Below are positions 1-5,329 of a stretch of 5,329 nt of DNA, piece by piece. The translations under genes and the position numbers were made by a program. Source of the stretch: Candidatus Rokuibacteriota bacterium (lineage in GTDB: Bacteria > Methylomirabilota > Methylomirabilia > Rokubacteriales > CSP1-6). Position 1 is the stretch's first letter, and the number at the start of each line of letters is the position of its first letter. Below the pieces are notes generated by a model. It made no database searches. It was not told the DNA's origin and saw only the letters and a program-made list of their open reading frames with translations. The DNA lies in contig JACOVB010000428.1 in assembly GCA_016177555.1 (NCBI GenBank), positions 1-5,329 of the forward strand. The letters run 5' to 3'.

Positions 1-191
1 CCGAGACGGCGGAAGATCAGGTGGCCTCCGGCCATGGTCAGGAGCTCCAGGATCAGGCTGTGGGGCACTCGGTCCGGTCCCGCTGGACCCGACAAGGCGT
101 CGTCTCCGGGCGCGAAGGTCTTGCTGACCTCGATCCGGGCCCGCGGCTCCAGCTCGAGCGAGACGATCTCGTCCACGAAGCGGTAGCGCAT
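1..191 (-). CDS. FabZ-like hotdog-fold dehydratase, N-terminal part (cut by window edge)
   Basis: The first 63 codons of a gene running off the left edge. The protein begins MRYRFVDEIVSLELEPRARI, the usual opening of FabZ/FabA-type 3-hydroxyacyl-ACP dehydratases (R-F/Y-x-F-V-D-x-I followed by a strand ending in a basic patch). The segment VPHSLILELLTMAGG at residues 42-56 matches the FabZ 'MPGVLIVEALAQAGG' central helix, with the acidic residue kept as E49. The His of the FabZ 'HFPG' motif has no counterpart: that stretch reads SGPAGPDRVP at residues 34-43. It may therefore be a divergent dehydratase, a non-catalytic hotdog protein or an ACP-binding relative. The ATG shares its A with the acpS stop (TGATG, a 1-nt overlap) and has no clear Shine-Dalgarno site, so translation is probably coupled to acpS. 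Family membership is fairly secure; activity and substrate are not. Confidence 0.72.
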   Translation of the reverse strand, partial: MRYRFVDEIVSLELEPRARIEVSKTFAPGDDALSGPAGPDRVPHSLILELLTMAGGHLIFRRL

Positions 192-571
192 CAGGACGGC
201 ACCAGGAGGACCATGGCGATCGCGTGGGACTCGGTGTGCGACAGGGACACGGCTCCGGCAGCCAGCCCCTCCCGGACGAGCGCCTGAGCCGTCGCTCCGC
301 GGAAGGCCATGCCCGGCGCGCCCACGGCATCGCGGGTCACTTCCACGTCCTGCCAGGTCATCGTCCCGGCGAGGCCGGAGCCGAGCGCCTTGAGCGCAGC
401 CTCCTTGGCCGCGAAGCGCGCGGCCAGGCGGGGCCAGGGCTTCGGGCGGGACCGGCAGTAGTCCAGCTCCGCCCGGGTGAAGACGCCCGCCAGAACGTCC
501 TCGCGCCCCTCGAAGCGCGAGCGGAAGTCGGCCACGTCCACGAGATCGACACCCACCCGCGGGCCAGCCAC
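191..571 (-). CDS. acpS: Holo-[acyl-carrier-protein] synthase (AcpS-type phosphopantetheinyl transferase)
   Basis: Transfers 4'-phosphopantetheine from CoA to the conserved Ser of apo-ACP in the cytoplasm. It is 126 residues, the usual AcpS length. The expected motifs appear in order: GVDLVDV at 7-13, with D9 as the Mg2+ ligand; FTRAELDYC at 31-39; LAARFAAKEAALKALG at 49-64, with E57 as the second metal ligand and K61 in the CoA-binding helix; W73-QDVEV; and VSLSHTESHAIAMVL at 108-122, the C-terminal core strand. The GTG at 571 was chosen because it puts GVD eight residues from the start, as in homologues, and no ATG or GTG lies between it and the upstream stop. Its Shine-Dalgarno site is weak (GGGG at about -10). 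It follows the exporter gene by 35 nt and overlaps the dehydratase-like gene, suggesting it serves an ACP of this cluster. It could still be the cell's only acpS. Confidence 0.95.
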   Translation of the reverse strand: MAGPRVGVDLVDVADFRSRFEGREDVLAGVFTRAELDYCRSRPKPWPRLAARFAAKEAALKALGSGLAGTMTWQDVEVTRDAVGAPGMAFRGATAQALVREGLAAGAVSLSHTESHAIAMVLLVPS

Positions 572-606
572 CTCGGCCCCGAGGCCGCCCTGCTCCGGCC
601 GCAGCG

Positions 607-3054
607 CTAGAACAGGACGGCCAGCGCCGCGAAGGACAGGAGCGCTGCACCGACGGTCTGCACCACGTCGCGGATCGTCGGCAGCACCCGGATCTTCTCC
701 TCCTGCTTCGGCGGCACGACGATCGTGTCCCCGGGCTCGATGGAGCGCAAGCTGGTGAAGCTCGACATCGCTGACCCGTCGGCCTTGACGATGTGCAGCT
801 CCTTCTTGTCCGCCTCCTTGGTGAAGCCGCCCACGCGGTTCACGTAGTACTCGGCGCTGGCGCCCTCGGTCCAGAGCACCGAGGTGGAGGTCCTCACCGC
901 CCCCAGGACATACACCGAGGCGGGCGGCTCGGTGACCTCGAGGCTGTCCCCATCCACCAGGACGATGTCGTCAGGGCTGCCCCGGAGCTTCTCGGGCGCA
1001 TCAAGGCGCACCACCATGCGGCCCACGGCCACCTTGGAGGCCAGCGCCCGCAGCGCCTCCCGCTGGGCCTGCAGCGCCTGCTGCTGCGAGGCCATCTCTT
1101 CCTTCTCGGCGCCCACGACGGTCGTCGAGGCCGCCGCGAACATGCGTTGCTCCTGCAGCCTGACGAACTCGTCCAGCCGCTCCCTTTCCACCTTCTGGAG
1201 CGCCTGGCGGGTGAAGACCGCGCTCCTGAGATAGGCGCGGTCGGTGAAGCCGCCGGCGCGCTCGAGGACGGCGCTGAGCCGCTCACCCTCGGCGATCACA
1301 TAGCGGCCCGGCCGCACGATCTGGCCGTTGAGCGTCACGAGGCGCGCCGCCTTCAGTTCCGTGCGCACGGCCACCTCGTCGAGGGCCCTGAGGAGGACGT
1401 CCTGGTCCTGGTCCCCTCCCCAGGCCTTCTTGAGGTTCACGGGGATGATCTCGACCGAGAGGTCCGGCCGCCGGCGCGCGATCTCCACGCGCTCGGCCTG
1501 CGCCTCGGGCAAGAGCTTATCGGCGGGCAGGAGCTGGGCGATGCGCATCATCGGCTTCAGCTCGTAGGTGCCCGGATACTTGACCGCGCCGTCCAGCTTG
1601 ACCGTGTTGTAGATGCGCGGGTCGCTCCGGTAGATGAGGACGAGGTCGCCCGCATTCACCGGCGGATTGCTGACCCGGTCGCCCTTGAGGTAGTACTGGC
1701 TCAGGTCCACGTCCACCGTCACGCGCTCGGCATTGGGCTGGGCGCGGACGATCTGCACGCGCTTGAGGTAGCTGGAGGGCGTGACGCCACCGGCCAGCGT
1801 GATGAGATCGGAGACCCGCTGCTGGCCCCGCAGCTCGTAGATGGCGGGGCGCTTGACCTCCCCCGCGATGGCCGCGACCTCGCCGACGGTGGGCACGAAC
1901 ACCGTGTCGCCGGACTCGAGGCGAAAGTCGCGCGTCCGGTCCCCGCGCTGCAGGAAGTCGTAGAGATCCAGCGCCCCGACCTGATGCCCGTTGCGGAGCA
2001 GCCGCACCTCGCGCAGCGAGCCGAGCTTCGTGGGACCGCCGGCGCTGAAGAGGGCATTCGTCAGGGTCGCCAGCGAGCTGAGCGTGTAGGCGCCGGGCTG
2101 GCAGACCTCGCCGACCACATGCACCCGGACGGTACGGAGGCGCCCCATGGTCACGCTGGTCTGGAAGCCGCGGAAGTAGCGCGAGAGCTGCTCGCGGATG
2201 AGCCTGTCGGCCTGGGAGAAGGTGAGCCCCCAGATCCGGAGGTCGCCCACCTTGGGGAGCACGATGCGGCCGTTGCGATCCACTGTCCTCACGACGGTGG
2301 CGTCCACGGGACCCCACACATTGATCGTCAGGTCATCGCCGGGACCGAGGACATAATCGGGGCCCACCGGCATGTCGTCGACGGGAGCGAAGGTCGACAC
2401 GTCGGCGGCGAAGGTGGTGTACCCGTACTGGCGGAGCGGCTCGACCCCGGAGCGAGGCGATTCGGCGCCAGCCGCCGGCTGCGCGGCTCCGGGACGGTGC
2501 AATCCCGCCAGCGCCTGGAAGGAATCGAAGTAGAAGCTTGCCTCGAGGCGGGACAGCTCTTCTTCTCGCCCCGGGATCGACTGGGCAGGCTGTGTCGCGC
2601 CGCCTGCGCGGCGAGGATCGGCTGGCTGCGTGCCGGGCATCTGAAGGGCCCCCTGACCTCCCTGCATCGCAGAGACCTGACTCACGGCCACGCCGGCGCC
2701 TCCGCCGGGCTGGCCCTCGCGCGGGGCAGGCACCGACGCCACCTGCGGCTGAGACGACACACGCGGCGCACACGCCGAGACTCCCGAGGGAGCGAGCTGC
2801 CGCGGCGGCGCACCCTGAGGCTGCATCCAGGGGCCGGGAAGCGTGGCGGGGGGAGACACTGGCGGCGCCCCGCCGGACGGAAATCCGGTCGTGGCGCCGC
2901 CAAAGGACGGTGCCCCGGCGTAGCCTCCGTTCGTGCCCCCTTGGCCCGGCGAGGGCGCGCCAGGGAACGGCGACTGCTGCGCCGCGAGCGGGGTGGACAG
3001 GAACGCCACAAGCGTGACAGCGACGATGACAGCGCGAGAACCGGATCCCTTCAT
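607..3054 (-). CDS. Wza-like polysaccharide export protein with five SLBB modules
   Basis: 815 residues, far longer than E. coli Wza (about 380). Residues 1-25 are a signal peptide (MKGSGSR, a hydrophobic core, then TPLAA before QQ). A Gly/Pro/Gln/Ser-rich stretch covers about 26-160. A family-typical linker carries FAPV and PVGPDYVLGPGD, then the Poly_export domain follows at about 231-308 (LGPGDDLTINVWG). SLBB modules begin near 309 (VRVHVVGEV), 393 (AAIAGEVKRP), 483 (TVKLDGAVKYPGTYEL), 570 (RLVTLNGQIVRPGRY) and 712 (ASVYVLGAV). The fourth is split by a charged, Gln-rich, probably coiled-coil insert at about 616-673. The last 20 residues form a hydrophobic helix ending in Phe. The family forms the periplasmic/outer-membrane conduit for capsule or exopolysaccharide. 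No lipobox Cys follows the signal, so it is not a Wza-style lipoprotein. The ATG at 3054 was preferred over an in-frame GTG at 3135 because it has a strong Shine-Dalgarno site and directly begins the signal peptide. Confidence 0.93.
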   Translation of the reverse strand: MKGSGSRAVIVAVTLVAFLSTPLAAQQSPFPGAPSPGQGGTNGGYAGAPSFGGATTGFPSGGAPPVSPPATLPGPWMQPQGAPPRQLAPSGVSACAPRVSSQPQVASVPAPREGQPGGGAGVAVSQVSAMQGGQGALQMPGTQPADPRRAGGATQPAQSIPGREEELSRLEASFYFDSFQALAGLHRPGAAQPAAGAESPRSGVEPLRQYGYTTFAADVSTFAPVDDMPVGPDYVLGPGDDLTINVWGPVDATVVRTVDRNGRIVLPKVGDLRIWGLTFSQADRLIREQLSRYFRGFQTSVTMGRLRTVRVHVVGEVCQPGAYTLSSLATLTNALFSAGGPTKLGSLREVRLLRNGHQVGALDLYDFLQRGDRTRDFRLESGDTVFVPTVGEVAAIAGEVKRPAIYELRGQQRVSDLITLAGGVTPSSYLKRVQIVRAQPNAERVTVDVDLSQYYLKGDRVSNPPVNAGDLVLIYRSDPRIYNTVKLDGAVKYPGTYELKPMMRIAQLLPADKLLPEAQAERVEIARRRPDLSVEIIPVNLKKAWGGDQDQDVLLRALDEVAVRTELKAARLVTLNGQIVRPGRYVIAEGERLSAVLERAGGFTDRAYLRSAVFTRQALQKVERERLDEFVRLQEQRMFAAASTTVVGAEKEEMASQQQALQAQREALRALASKVAVGRMVVRLDAPEKLRGSPDDIVLVDGDSLEVTEPPASVYVLGAVRTSTSVLWTEGASAEYYVNRVGGFTKEADKKELHIVKADGSAMSSFTSLRSIEPGDTIVVPPKQEEKIRVLPTIRDVVQTVGAALLSFAALAVLF

Positions 3055-3146
3055 GGCACAGGCCCCCCTCGTCCCAGGGCAGCTCCGCTCAATCCGCACC
3101 CCCCGGGGCAACGAAAGTATAGCCGCTCCGCACACTTCGGCCTCAC
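3051..3146 (-). CDS. Candidate 31-residue leader/small protein, translationally coupled to the SLBB export gene
   Basis: A GTG-started frame of 31 codons fills almost the whole gap between the DUF1571 gene and the export gene. It is preceded by GGAGGAGG, a near-perfect Shine-Dalgarno site, with a 6-nt spacer. Its TGA overlaps the ATG of the export gene as ATGA, the same 4-nt junction used between genes elsewhere in this operon. The peptide begins MRPKCAERLYFRCPGGCG, has Cys at 5, 13 and 17, and ends in a Gly/Pro-rich tail; it has no signal peptide or membrane segment. Against it, about 11 of 31 codons end in A or T, many more than in neighbouring genes, so the codon use looks non-coding, and a possible -10 box lies inside it. 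I recognise no family. It could be a regulatory leader peptide, a real microprotein, or chance. Confidence 0.3.
   Translation of the reverse strand: MRPKCAERLYFRCPGGCGLSGAALGRGGPVP
3063..3070 (-). promoter_or_regulatory. Ribosome binding site of the SLBB export gene
   Basis: GAGGGGGG on the minus strand ends 8 nt before the ATG at 3054. This site, with the signal peptide that follows immediately, decides the start against the in-frame GTG at 3135. Confidence 0.7.
3116..3121 (-). promoter_or_regulatory. Possible -10 element (TATACT) ahead of the SLBB export gene
   Basis: TATACT on the minus strand stands out in the AT-richer gap and would place a transcript start roughly 55 nt before the ATG at 3054. 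No good -35 hexamer lies at 16-18 nt: that position reads GAGGCC, and the best candidate, TTGTGA, is 21 nt away. There is no TGn extension either. If used, it would give the export/acpS/dehydratase part its own internal promoter. It would also cut into the 31-codon frame, so the two readings compete. Confidence 0.2.
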
Positions 3147-3152
3147 AAAATT

Positions 3153-3160
3153 CCTCCTCC
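3153..3160 (-). promoter_or_regulatory. Strong Shine-Dalgarno sequence with no assigned large gene
   Basis: GGAGGAGG on the minus strand lies 8 nt past the DUF1571 stop codon. Six nucleotides (AATTTT) separate it from a GTG at 3146. It is the best Shine-Dalgarno match in the window, yet no long frame starts at normal spacing; only the 31-codon frame does. It could initiate that frame, or act as a standby or regulatory ribosome site for the export gene. Confidence 0.45.
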
Positions 3161-3168
3161 AGGGGCGG

Positions 3169-3906
3169 TCACCGGGATAGCCGCCACCGCGGGAACCCAT
3201 ACCCCGGGTTCGCGGGATCGAAGTCGAGTGCGCTCAGCGAAGGATTCAGCCGCAGCTCCCGGTAGGCATACTCCGCGACGGCCCGGCCGCCCCCGTCGGA
3301 GAGCAAGGCCGCCACCGGGAGCCCTGAGGCAAGGTCGATGGTGATCGAGGCACGCCGCACGTCCTCTGCGGGGCCGGCGCCTCGGGGCACCCGCATCTCG
3401 AGCCGCCGTCCCGGGCGCCCGCCATCCTCGACGAGGCCCCCATCGCTCACCTCGAGCCCTCCCCGTTCCTGCGCCCGCCGCGCGGAGCCCAGGATGATGT
3501 CGATCAGGCGGCCGAGGCCGATATCGGTGATCGGGTGCCGGCTCTCGCCGAGCACGCGCGGGCTATCGGGCGCCAGCAGGATGGTGAAGAGCCCGGTCAA
3601 CAAGCCCGGCTCGTGAATCAGCGCCCGGTCGCCGTCGCGCCCGCGAACGAAGAGCAGCTCGCGTCCCCTGGGCGGCCCGTCGATCCAGCGGAGATACATG
3701 CGCTCGGGCCGCTGGAACTTGACCAGCGCCTCCTCGCGCGGCCGGAGCGCGCTCGCCACGACCTCCTGCCGGGCGAACCGCGCCGTGTAGCTCTCGACTC
3801 CCGCATACGCGGCCTCCATGGCGAAGAGCATCCGGGCCGCATCCCCGGGCTCGGCTCCCCAGGCGGGCGCGGCGAGCGCGAGCACGAGGGCGACCAGCAG
3901 GCTCAT
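3169..3906 (-). CDS. Secreted DUF1571 protein (probably LolA-like fold)
   Basis: 245 residues. Residues 1-18 look like a Sec signal peptide (MSLLVALVLALAAPAWGA, cleaved near AWG-A). The mature part follows the DUF1571 pattern: an N-terminal helix and YTARFARQE at 40-48; LVKFQRPERMYLRWIDGPPR at 61-80; GRELLFVRG at 81-89; LLAPDSPRVLGESRHPITD at 110-128, the most characteristic block; then YAYRELRLNPSLSALDFDP at 213-231 and NPGYGFPRW near the C-terminus. Family members are thought to resemble LolA/LolB-type lipid or lipoprotein carriers, but their role is not established. The ATG forms an ATGA overlap with the stop of the ligase gene, has no obvious Shine-Dalgarno site of its own, and directly begins the signal peptide, so coupled translation is likely. 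Position between a ligase and an SLBB exporter suggests a periplasmic carrier or chaperone for the product; that is inference. Confidence 0.85.
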   Translation of the reverse strand: MSLLVALVLALAAPAWGAEPGDAARMLFAMEAAYAGVESYTARFARQEVVASALRPREEALVKFQRPERMYLRWIDGPPRGRELLFVRGRDGDRALIHEPGLLTGLFTILLAPDSPRVLGESRHPITDIGLGRLIDIILGSARRAQERGGLEVSDGGLVEDGGRPGRRLEMRVPRGAGPAEDVRRASITIDLASGLPVAALLSDGGGRAVAEYAYRELRLNPSLSALDFDPANPGYGFPRWRLSR

Positions 3907-5267
3907 CGGAGGCGGGCGGCCACGGCCCCGGCCTCGACCCAGCCCGGCGGCCCGCTGCCCCGTTCGTCCACGAGCCGCAAGAGTTTCCGCGAGCGGCGCA
4001 GGGTTCCGGGCGCGAAGAAGCGGAGCTCGATGTCCACAAGCTGCTGGCGATAGGCAAGCCAGGCCTCGGGCGCGGACCGCTCGAGCGCCTCGAGCACCGC
4101 TCTCGCCGCCGCGTCGTGCTCCGCCGCGCCACCCTCCAGCTCCAGCCTGAACTGGAACACGGGCCGCAGTCCCCGCTCCCCGAGCGCCACCTGCCAGTCC
4201 CCGCCGAGCCCCTCGACCCCCGACAGCAGCGGCTCGAAGAATTCCGGATGGACATTGCCCCAGGCGCAAGAGATCTGCTCGTCCAGCCGGCCCCGAAGCG
4301 GCGAGATCCGGCGGAAGGACAGCCCGCAGCGACAGGGGCCGGGCAGCCAGCGCGCCACGTCCCCCGTCCGGTAGCGGATGAGCGGCATCACGCGGCGGTG
4401 GACCGTGGTCAGCACGAGCTCGCCGTACCCGCCGGCGTCAGGCCCGTCGATGGTGATGTGGAAATCGAACTCGTTCACGTGATAGCCCTGGCGCTCCAGG
4501 CACTCGAAGCCCAGGATCGTGGCCGCCTCGGTGGAGGCATAGGTCATGAGCAACGGCGCCCCCCAGAACCGCTCGAGCTCCGCGCGCGTGCTTGCCGTGA
4601 TCCCCTCGCCGCCGCCCACGAGGAGCTTCATCGGGCCCGGGCGTCCGCACTCCTCTGCGATCTCGGTGAGCCGCCCCAGCCAGAAGGGATCGCTGACCAG
4701 GACATTGAAGCGGTACCCGGCAATCCGCCGATACGCCTCACGCGGATCCACGCGGCCCGGCACCATGGCGAACATGTGCAAGTCGCGCACGCCGCGCTCG
4801 ACGAGCAGGGCGCCGAGTCCCCAGGCCAGGTCGAGGGTGCAAAGAAGACGATCCCCGCCGCCCAGTCCCCAGAGCGCGTACAGCAGCCCGCCCTGGGCCG
4901 CGCTGTAATCGAGCTCGTCGCGGCTCAGGTACACGCGCGTGACATGCCCGCTGGTCCCCGAGCTCTCGATGGCCAGATCCGGTTTGCCGCAGAGCAGGCT
5001 CTCCGGCTGCCGCTTGAGCACCTCGGGCGTCAGGAAGAAGCCGCCCAGGTCGTCGAGACGCCTCACCGCGTCTGGGTCCACGCCAGCGCGCCGGCAGGCC
5101 TCACGGTAGTACGGCGCTCGCGACGCGCGGCGAAGCGTCGCGCGCAGCCCGGGCTCCCGCAGCGCGTGGAAGAGGCGGAGCGGCAGGACGCGCAGCGCGG
5201 CGAGCGGGACGCGCGGGGCGCGCCGGCCGATGCCGAAGAGAAGCCGGGAGACGATCGTGGCGTTCAC
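3903..5267 (-). CDS. PaaK/CapK-family adenylate-forming ligase (phenylacetate-CoA ligase-like)
   Basis: 454 residues, soluble, in the ANL superfamily's PaaK branch (COG1541). Motifs in order: SSGTSG at 102-107, the phosphate-binding loop; GGGEGITASTR at 218-228; YASTEAATI at 243-251, the A5-type adenine/acid-site motif; LIRYRTGDVARW at 296-307, with D303 expected to bind the ribose; a CRCG pair at 312-315 as in many PaaK relatives; PLRGRLDE at 323-330, the hinge; and RKLLRLVD at 427-434, matching the family's 'GKxxRVVD', so K428 is the likely catalytic Lys. Such enzymes activate a carboxylic acid as acyl-AMP and normally pass it to CoA or another thiol. CapK-type members occur in capsule clusters, mostly with unknown substrates. 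The GTG start at 5267 lies in a GTGA overlap with the gene upstream, and the stop overlaps the DUF1571 start. Family is certain; the substrate (aryl acid, fatty acid or other) cannot be read. Confidence 0.9.
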   Translation of the reverse strand: MNATIVSRLLFGIGRRAPRVPLAALRVLPLRLFHALREPGLRATLRRASRAPYYREACRRAGVDPDAVRRLDDLGGFFLTPEVLKRQPESLLCGKPDLAIESSGTSGHVTRVYLSRDELDYSAAQGGLLYALWGLGGGDRLLCTLDLAWGLGALLVERGVRDLHMFAMVPGRVDPREAYRRIAGYRFNVLVSDPFWLGRLTEIAEECGRPGPMKLLVGGGEGITASTRAELERFWGAPLLMTYASTEAATILGFECLERQGYHVNEFDFHITIDGPDAGGYGELVLTTVHRRVMPLIRYRTGDVARWLPGPCRCGLSFRRISPLRGRLDEQISCAWGNVHPEFFEPLLSGVEGLGGDWQVALGERGLRPVFQFRLELEGGAAEHDAAARAVLEALERSAPEAWLAYRQQLVDIELRFFAPGTLRRSRKLLRLVDERGSGPPGWVEAGAVAARLR

Positions 5268-5329
5268 GAGGGTCGGCGCGCGAAGTGGGTGAAGACCTTG
5301 TCGAGGGCGCGCAGGACATCGTCCTGATC
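5264..5329 (-). CDS. C-terminal tail of an unidentified upstream gene
   Basis: An open frame enters from the right edge with DQDDVLRALDKVFTHFARRP, adds a final Ser, and stops at TGA, which overlaps the GTG of the ligase gene by 4 nt. The overlap, matching the junction style of the operon, is the main evidence that this is a real gene end. The tail looks like a short amphipathic helix (VLRALDKVF) followed by a basic end. Twenty-one residues are too few to name a family; the final helix of an aminotransferase or of a glycosyltransferase would look similar. Confidence 0.55.
   Translation of the reverse strand, partial: DQDDVLRALDKVFTHFARRPS

Noticed and set aside
196..216. A plus-strand 'accaggaggaccatgg' that looks like a ribosome site plus ATG
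   Set aside because: It lies inside acpS antisense to conserved C-terminal codons, and the frame it opens is short and without motifs.
3099..3112. The C/G-rich palindrome (CCCCGGGG) in the gap before the exporter, as a terminator
   Set aside because: It has no loop and no following T-run on the minus strand, so it is not an intrinsic terminator.
3055..3135. An N-terminal extension of the exporter from an in-frame GTG at 3135
   Set aside because: It would put 27 residues (MCGAAILSLPRGVRIERSC...) ahead of a typical signal peptide. The ATG at 3054 has GAGGGGGG at ideal spacing.
793..3180. A 795-codon open frame on the plus strand, opposite the exporter gene
   Set aside because: It is antisense to a gene with clear SLBB and Poly_export motifs. 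Its translation is rich in His, Arg, Gly and Leu without domain motifs, as expected for a mirror frame in GC-rich DNA where stop codons are rare.
3907..4269. An N-terminal extension of the DUF1571 protein into the ligase gene
   Set aside because: The added 121 residues are Arg/Gly/Ala-rich out-of-frame translation of the ligase. The ATG at 3906 starts a signal peptide and forms a standard ATGA overlap.
4116..5327. A 403-codon open frame on the plus strand, opposite the ligase gene
   Set aside because: It is the antisense shadow of the PaaK-like gene, whose ANL motifs are unmistakable; the plus-strand product has no recognisable motif.

Overview
The window is a very GC-rich stretch (third codon positions almost all G or C) in which every credible gene lies on the minus strand. 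It reads from right to left as one compact cell-envelope operon, or two abutting ones. The predicted export signals and the SLBB polysaccharide-export protein point to a Gram-negative (diderm) bacterium. High-GC soil-type lineages such as Methylomirabilota/Rokubacteria, Myxococcota or Acidobacteriota fit the codon use and gene style, but nothing here fixes the taxon.

Layout in transcription order: (1) the last 21 codons of an unidentified gene (5329-5264); (2) a PaaK/CapK-type adenylate-forming ligase (5267-3903), overlapping gene 1 by 4 nt (GTGA); (3) a secreted DUF1571 protein, probably LolA-like in fold (3906-3169), overlapping gene 2 by 4 nt (ATGA); (4) a 114-nt gap before the next large gene, holding a good Shine-Dalgarno site followed by a possible 31-codon reading frame that ends in an ATGA overlap, and a possible -10 box; (5) an 815-residue Wza-like protein with five SLBB modules (3054-607); (6) acpS, holo-ACP synthase (571-191); (7) the start of a FabZ-like hotdog dehydratase (191 to the left edge), overlapping acpS by 1 nt (TGATG). 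No tRNA, rRNA, CRISPR array, insertion sequence or convincing terminator was seen.

Taken together, the operon pairs acyl-carrier chemistry (carboxylate activation, ACP priming, a dehydratase-like hotdog protein) with envelope export (a periplasmic LolA-like protein, an SLBB outer-membrane/periplasmic channel component). My reading, which is inference, is a pathway that makes or attaches an acyl or polyketide group and exports a polysaccharide or glycolipid. It resembles the logic of aryl polyene clusters, with a Wza-type exporter in place of the usual MMPL transporter. The most unusual local signals are the candidate small reading frame before the exporter gene and the dehydratase-like protein that seems to lack the canonical catalytic histidine.
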